Below the pieces are notes generated by a model, which was not told where the DNA came from, made no database searches, and saw only the letters and a list, made by a program, of their open reading frames with translations. A stretch of DNA of 7,993 bases from an uncultured Phenylobacterium sp. (lineage in GTDB: Bacteria; Pseudomonadota; Alphaproteobacteria; Caulobacterales; Caulobacteraceae). The stretch covers positions 1 through 7,993 of the forward strand of contig CAMFIW010000102.1 of assembly GCA_945952355.1 (NCBI GenBank). The letters run 5' to 3'. Position numbers and translations under genes: made by a program. Below are positions 3,844 to 7,993 of this stretch, piece after piece (position 1 is the stretch's first letter; each line of letters begins with the position of its first letter).

Positions 3844-6741
3844 TCAGGCGCGCACGACGATCTCGTAGGCGGCGCGGGCCTCCCGCCGGGCCTGATCCAG
3901 GGCCGCGCGGAGGCTCTTCATGTCGCGAGTTCGACCGGCGCGGGCCAGGATCTGGCGGAATCCCTTGGGCTGCTCGGCCGGATCGTCGTCGTCGGTGAGG
4001 GCAAGCTTGAGCAACTGACTGAGGTCCTGCTGCAGGCGCCAGGCGCCCCTCAGGGCTTCGAGCGGCTTGGCGGGCGCCAGCCCGGCGGCCTCGACGCTGT
4101 CCAGGGCCTCGGCCGTGTTGGCGCGCAGCGGCCCGCCGGACGCCGCGTGGGCGAGCTGCAGAAATTGGGCGGCGAACTCGATGTCCACCAGTCCGCCGGG
4201 CGAGAGCTTCAGGTCCCAATCGCCCTTGGGCGGTCGCTCCCGCTCCATCAGCTCGCGCATCTCGCGCACGTCCTGGGCGGTACGGGCCCGATCGCGCGGC
4301 CGGCGCAGGGCGGCCTCGATCGCCGCCTCGGCCTCCGCGGCGAAGGCCGGGCTCGTCGCCCAGGCCACTCGCGCGCGGGTGAGCGCCAGAAGCTCCCAGG
4401 TCTCGGCCTCTCGCGTGTAGTAGTCCTCGAAGGCCGCGAAGCTCACCGCCACCGGCCCCTTGGTGCCGGAAGGGCGCAGCTGCATGTCGACCTCGTAGAG
4501 TTCGCCCTCCCCGGTCGGCGTCGACAGGGCCGCGATCAGGCGCTGGGTGAAGCGGCCGTAGAAGACCTCGGCGCCCCATTCCTTGAGGCTCGAGGCCGCC
4601 GTCGCAGACCGCGCCCGGTAGAGCGTCATCAGGTCGAGGTCGGAGCGGGCGCTCATCTCGCGTGAGCCGCACTTGCCCAGCGCCACCACCGCCACGTCGC
4701 CGTCGAAGGCGCCGCCCACCCGCTCGACCTCGGCCAGGGCGACCGGCGCTAGGCTCTCCAGGCAGAGGTCCGCCAGGTCGGCGAAGGCGCGGCCGGCCAC
4801 CTCCGCCCCCGCCGCCCCGCTCATCACTTGCACGCCGACCCGGAAGGCCTGCTCGCGGTGGACCCGCCGCACCGCGTCCATCGCGCCCTCGAACCCGTCG
4901 GCGGCGGCCACCGCGTGGGCCATGGCGTGGCGGTCCTCCTCCATCCGGATAGGCTCGAAGAAGCCGCCATCCAGCATGGCGTCGATCGCCGCCGGCCGCC
5001 TTGCCAGCGTCCCGGCCAGGCGCGGCGCATAGGCCATCACCTGCACGATCAGTTCGAACAGGCCAGGCTGGGCTAGGAACAGGGACTGGAGTTGCACGCC
5101 GGAGGACAGCCGCCCGAAGAAGGCTGCGAACCGGTCGAACGCCACGTCCGGCGACCCCGTCGCCTGGGCCGCGTCCAGCAGGCGGGGCGCGAGCCTGGTG
5201 AACAGTTCCCGCCCCCGCTCGGTGCGCGTTGCGGCGATGTGGCCGTGGTGCCAGCCACGGATGGTCTGGCTGACCCGGCCCGGATGGGAAAAACCCATCC
5301 GCGCGAGCGTGGCGAGCGTCTCGGGATCGTCGTCGACGCCCGTGAAGATCAGGCTGCCGAACTTCGACGACAGCTGCTCTTCGTCCGAGAAAAGCTCCCC
5401 ATAGCGGCGGTTTACGGTCTTGAGCGTCCGTTCGACGGCGGCGTCGAAGCTGCGGATCCGATCGAACCCGGCCAGGGCCGCGACCTTCTTCCGTTCGGTT
5501 TCGGAGTCCGGCAAGCGGTGGGTCTGCTCGTCGGCCAGCATCTGCACCCGGTGCTCGAGGCCGCGGAGCACGCGATAGGCCTCCGTGAGGTCAGCGAGCG
5601 CCGCGTCGGTCACGTGGCCGGCCGCATTGAGCGCAGCCAGGGCGTCGAGGGTGCGCGGGCTACGGAGGTCCGGATGGCGTCCCCCCAGGATCAACTGCTG
5701 GGTCTGGACATAGAACTCGATCTCGCGGATCCCGCCACGCCCGAGCTTCAGGTCCATCCCCTTGGCGCTGAGGCGATCGTCGACCTTGTGGATGTGGATC
5801 TGGCGCTTGATCGAGTGGATGTCGGCGATGGCGGCGAAGTCGAGATTCTTGCGCCAGACGAAGGGGACCAACTCCGCGAGAAAGGCCTGGGCGGCGCCGT
5901 TGTCGCCTGCACAGGCGCGCGCTTTGATGAACGCCGCCCGCTCCCAGTTCTGGCCGACGCTCTCGTAGTATTCCAGGGCCGCCGGCACGGGCACCGCCGG
6001 TGGGGTCGAGCCCGGATCGGGCCGCAGCCGCAGGTCGACGCGGAACACATAGCCGTCTCCCGTCCGGTCCTGCATCAGGTCGGCCAGACGGTGGGTCAGG
6101 CGCACCGCGAAGGCCTGGCTCTCAACCCCTTCGACCAGCGGCAGGAGGTCGGGCTCGTAGAAGACCGAGATGTCGATGTCGCTCGAATAGTTCAGCTCGA
6201 ACGCGCCGTGCTTGCCCATGGCGATGCAGAAGAAGCCCGGGACCGGGCCCGCCGTCCCCTCGCCCATCCGCGCCAGCCGCCCCGCCTCGACCTCGGCGCG
6301 CGCCGCGACGGCGAGCGAAGTCTGCAGGGCGGCGTCCGCAAATCGGGTCAGGGCCGAGGTGACGGCGTCCAAGTCCCAGATCCCGCCCAGATCGGCCAGG
6401 GCGATCAGCAGGTGGGCCTCGCCCTTTAGTTGCCGAAGACCGGGCTTGGCGGTTTCGATATCGGTCGCGGCCAGGTCGCGGGTGCGGTCCAGCAAGGTCT
6501 CGAAACGGGCCTCCGGGTCGGCCACCAGCAGGTCCCGCAGTCGTGCGGGGTCGCGACGCGCCAGGCCAGCCAGATAGCCCGACGCCGCGAAGACCGGAGC
6601 CAGGGCGGGCCAAGCCTGCTCCAGCAAGGGCGCCCAGCCACCGGCCTCCGCCCGCATGACCAGGACGTCCAGGGCGCGCTCGGCGGCCTTCGGATCGACC
6701 ATCGGCCCGCAAGGTTTAAGCCTGTCGATCAGCGGGCTCAT
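3844..6741 (-). CDS. glnE: Bifunctional glutamine synthetase adenylyltransferase / adenylyl-removing enzyme
   Basis: The protein has 965 residues, full length for GlnE. It adenylylates glutamine synthetase (inactivating it) and removes AMP by phosphorolysis (reactivating it), under control of PII proteins and glutamine, in the cytoplasm. Two nucleotidyltransferase halves are visible. The amino-terminal adenylyl-removing half has GKHGAFELNYSSDIDISVF at 176-194, with Asp188/Asp190 and a third acidic site in FRVDLRLRPDPG (Asp236). The carboxy-terminal adenylyltransferase half has GKCGSREMSARSDLDLMTLY at 689-708, with Asp701/Asp703 and YEVDMQLRPSG (Asp752). Each half is followed by its helical domain with LKLGRGGIREIEF (331-343) and LKLSPGGLVDIEF (844-856). 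All metal-binding aspartates are present, so both activities should be intact. The ATG at 6741 overlaps the kinase stop as ATGA. No clear Shine-Dalgarno precedes it, suggesting translational coupling; Met14 is a weaker alternative start. Confidence 0.97.
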   Translation of the reverse strand: MSPLIDRLKPCGPMVDPKAAERALDVLVMRAEAGGWAPLLEQAWPALAPVFAASGYLAGLARRDPARLRDLLVADPEARFETLLDRTRDLAATDIETAKPGLRQLKGEAHLLIALADLGGIWDLDAVTSALTRFADAALQTSLAVAARAEVEAGRLARMGEGTAGPVPGFFCIAMGKHGAFELNYSSDIDISVFYEPDLLPLVEGVESQAFAVRLTHRLADLMQDRTGDGYVFRVDLRLRPDPGSTPPAVPVPAALEYYESVGQNWERAAFIKARACAGDNGAAQAFLAELVPFVWRKNLDFAAIADIHSIKRQIHIHKVDDRLSAKGMDLKLGRGGIREIEFYVQTQQLILGGRHPDLRSPRTLDALAALNAAGHVTDAALADLTEAYRVLRGLEHRVQMLADEQTHRLPDSETERKKVAALAGFDRIRSFDAAVERTLKTVNRRYGELFSDEEQLSSKFGSLIFTGVDDDPETLATLARMGFSHPGRVSQTIRGWHHGHIAATRTERGRELFTRLAPRLLDAAQATGSPDVAFDRFAAFFGRLSSGVQLQSLFLAQPGLFELIVQVMAYAPRLAGTLARRPAAIDAMLDGGFFEPIRMEEDRHAMAHAVAAADGFEGAMDAVRRVHREQAFRVGVQVMSGAAGAEVAGRAFADLADLCLESLAPVALAEVERVGGAFDGDVAVVALGKCGSREMSARSDLDLMTLYRARSATAASSLKEWGAEVFYGRFTQRLIAALSTPTGEGELYEVDMQLRPSGTKGPVAVSFAAFEDYYTREAETWELLALTRARVAWATSPAFAAEAEAAIEAALRRPRDRARTAQDVREMRELMERERPPKGDWDLKLSPGGLVDIEFAAQFLQLAHAASGGPLRANTAEALDSVEAAGLAPAKPLEALRGAWRLQQDLSQLLKLALTDDDDPAEQPKGFRQILARAGRTRDMKSLRAALDQARREARAAYEIVVRA

Positions 6742-7993
6742 GCGGCGCGCGGCAGGACCAGGGCCACCCGCAGGCCCGGTCCGATCTCGCCCACCTTGCC
6801 CGGCCCTTCGGCAAGCTCAAGACGCCCGCCGTGCGCCTCGGCCACCGCCGCCACCAGCGAGAGTCCCAGGCCGGAGCCCGGTTCGTTGCGGCTGTTCTCC
6901 AGGCGCACGAAGCGTTCGACCACGCGGGCGCGGTCCTCCTCGGGCACGCCCGGCCCGGTGTCGGTGACCGAGAACTCCACCTCCCCCGAAGAGCGCCGCC
7001 GGACCCGCAGCATGATCGCACCGCCTGCGGGCGTGTATTTCACCGCGTTGTCGAGCAGGTTGGACAAGGCCTGGGCCAAGAATTCCTGGTTGCCCCGGAT
7101 CGTCAGGTCCGGGACCAGCTCGGCCTTGAAATCGATCTCCTTGTCCTCGCACAGGGGCTCGTAGAGCTCGGCGATGTCGGCGCCCAGGGCGGCGGGATCC
7201 ATCGGGACCGGGTTCGGCGCCTCGCCCGCCGCCTGCAGGCGCGCGATCGCCAGCACCGCCGCGAAGGTCTTCAGCACGCCGTCGGTGTCGGTCACCGCCT
7301 GGTCGAGGGCCTCCTGGGGGTCGGCCTTGCCGGCCTCGACATTGATCGCGGCCGACTCCAGCCGCGCCCGCAGACGGGTCAGGGGTGAGCGCAGGTCGTG
7401 GGCGATGGCGTCGCCGGCGTGGCGGTGGCCGGCCATGGACCGCTCCAGGCGGTCCAGCATCTCGTTCAGGCCCTCGGCCAACTCGTCGAATTCGTCACGC
7501 GCGCCGCGCACCCGTGCGCGAGCCGCCAGGTCGCCGTTGCGCACCGCTGTCACGACGTCGGTCAGGCTGGCCATCGACCGTGAGACGTTGCGGCTGACCA
7601 GCACGCCACCGAGCAGGCCCAGCACGATCACCAGCGCGCCCGCACCCCACAGCGCGCGCACGATCTTCACCACATAGGCCTGGTCCTCGCCGATATCGGC
7701 GCCGACGAACAGGATCTCCCCGTCCCTAAGCCGCTCCTGGAATCCGCGCGCCGGATGCTTGATGGGCCGCCCCATCACGTCCAGGTCGGTGACCGAGAAG
7801 CTGGTCCAGGAGGGCTGGCCGTTGAACTTCTCGACCGGGCTCTCGGCGATCGAGCCGGAGATCCGTTTTCCGTCCGGCCCCATCAGCAGATAGAGGAACG
7901 GCCTCTCGCTCGCCGCCCGTTCGATCAGCGACTGGTTCAGAGCGTCCATGCCGGCGCGGTCGTAGGCGGCCACCAGCGAGCTCATCTCGCGGG
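6738..7993 (-). CDS. HAMP-domain sensor histidine kinase, amino terminus beyond the window
   Basis: The frame stays open to the right edge, so the 5' end is missing; numbering here starts at the Met whose codon begins at 7985. Residues 1-108 look like the end of a periplasmic sensor domain. A membrane helix at about 109-131 leads into a HAMP linker to about 182 (DEFDELAEGLNEMLDRLE at its end). The HisKA H-box is IAHDLRSPLTRLR with phospho-acceptor His196. The ATPase domain has an N-box LLDNAVKYTP (Asn313), a G1 box DTGPGVPEED (Asp342) and a G2 box GSGLGLSL (370-377), so it seems intact. This is the EnvZ/QseC-like class that pairs with OmpR-type regulators. The partner is probably encoded just upstream, outside the window. 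Its stop overlaps the glnE start (ATGA), so the two are made from one transcript. The signal is unknown. It differs clearly from the PAS-containing kinase at the other end of the window. Confidence 0.92.
   Translation of the reverse strand, partial: REMSSLVAAYDRAGMDALNQSLIERAASERPFLYLLMGPDGKRISGSIAESPVEKFNGQPSWTSFSVTDLDVMGRPIKHPARGFQERLRDGEILFVGADIGEDQAYVVKIVRALWGAGALVIVLGLLGGVLVSRNVSRSMASLTDVVTAVRNGDLAARARVRGARDEFDELAEGLNEMLDRLERSMAGHRHAGDAIAHDLRSPLTRLRARLESAAINVEAGKADPQEALDQAVTDTDGVLKTFAAVLAIARLQAAGEAPNPVPMDPAALGADIAELYEPLCEDKEIDFKAELVPDLTIRGNQEFLAQALSNLLDNAVKYTPAGGAIMLRVRRRSSGEVEFSVTDTGPGVPEEDRARVVERFVRLENSRNEPGSGLGLSLVAAVAEAHGGRLELAEGPGKVGEIGPGLRVALVLPRAA

Noticed and set aside
3400..4665. 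A 421-codon plus-strand open frame opposite the EF-hand gene and the end of glnE
   Set aside because: It crosses two real minus-strand genes and their spacer, shows no domain, and its composition mirrors the antisense of GC-rich codons.
5092..6429. A 445-codon plus-strand open frame opposite glnE
   Set aside because: It is antisense to motif-complete GlnE sequence and resembles no protein family I know; explained by codon bias on the opposite strand.

Overview
The window is very GC-rich, densely coding DNA that looks alphaproteobacterial, most likely Caulobacterales (Caulobacter/Phenylobacterium-like). The strongest clue is the first gene. Its carboxy-terminal 581 residues closely match, from memory, the tandem-PAS histidine kinase PleC that controls the cell cycle and polar development of Caulobacter. 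Wide third-position GC creates many long antisense ORFs, which I treat as shadows. No RNA gene, insertion sequence, CRISPR array, phage gene or attachment site was recognised. No stretch over 300 bases lacks a gene.

Layout. (1) Bases 1-1746, plus strand: the 3' part of a pleC-like kinase, whose start lies before the window. (2) Bases 1747-1797: a 51-base convergent gap holding an imperfect hairpin. (3) Bases 1798-3767, minus strand: a compact four-gene group. In transcription order it encodes an exported four-EF-hand protein, an ECF sigma factor, a single-pass membrane protein placed as an anti-sigma factor, and a membrane-anchored periplasmic protein of the CnrX/ZraP-like 'Metal_resist' type. 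The last three are joined by 4-base stop/start overlaps (ATGA, then GTGA), so they are probably translationally coupled. (4) Bases 3768-3843: a 76-base spacer with a stem-loop and a good Shine-Dalgarno sequence. (5) Bases 3844-7993, minus strand: glnE, the bifunctional glutamine synthetase adenylyltransferase/adenylyl-removing enzyme. Its start overlaps by ATGA the stop of an upstream HAMP-type sensor kinase that runs off the right edge.

How the parts may work together. The sigma, anti-sigma and periplasmic-protein trio has the logic of CnrH/CnrY/CnrX: an envelope sensor tells a membrane anti-sigma factor to release a cytoplasmic ECF sigma factor. The EF-hand gene in front adds a possible exported Ca2+-binding component. 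This module is the most unusual part of the window. Its anti-sigma protein has no visible zinc-anti-sigma motif, and its sensor-like protein has no cysteine and only two histidines, so the signal it reads is not obvious. The kinase-glnE coupling places a nitrogen-assimilation enzyme in one transcript with a two-component sensor. All functional links here are inferred from gene order and motifs.
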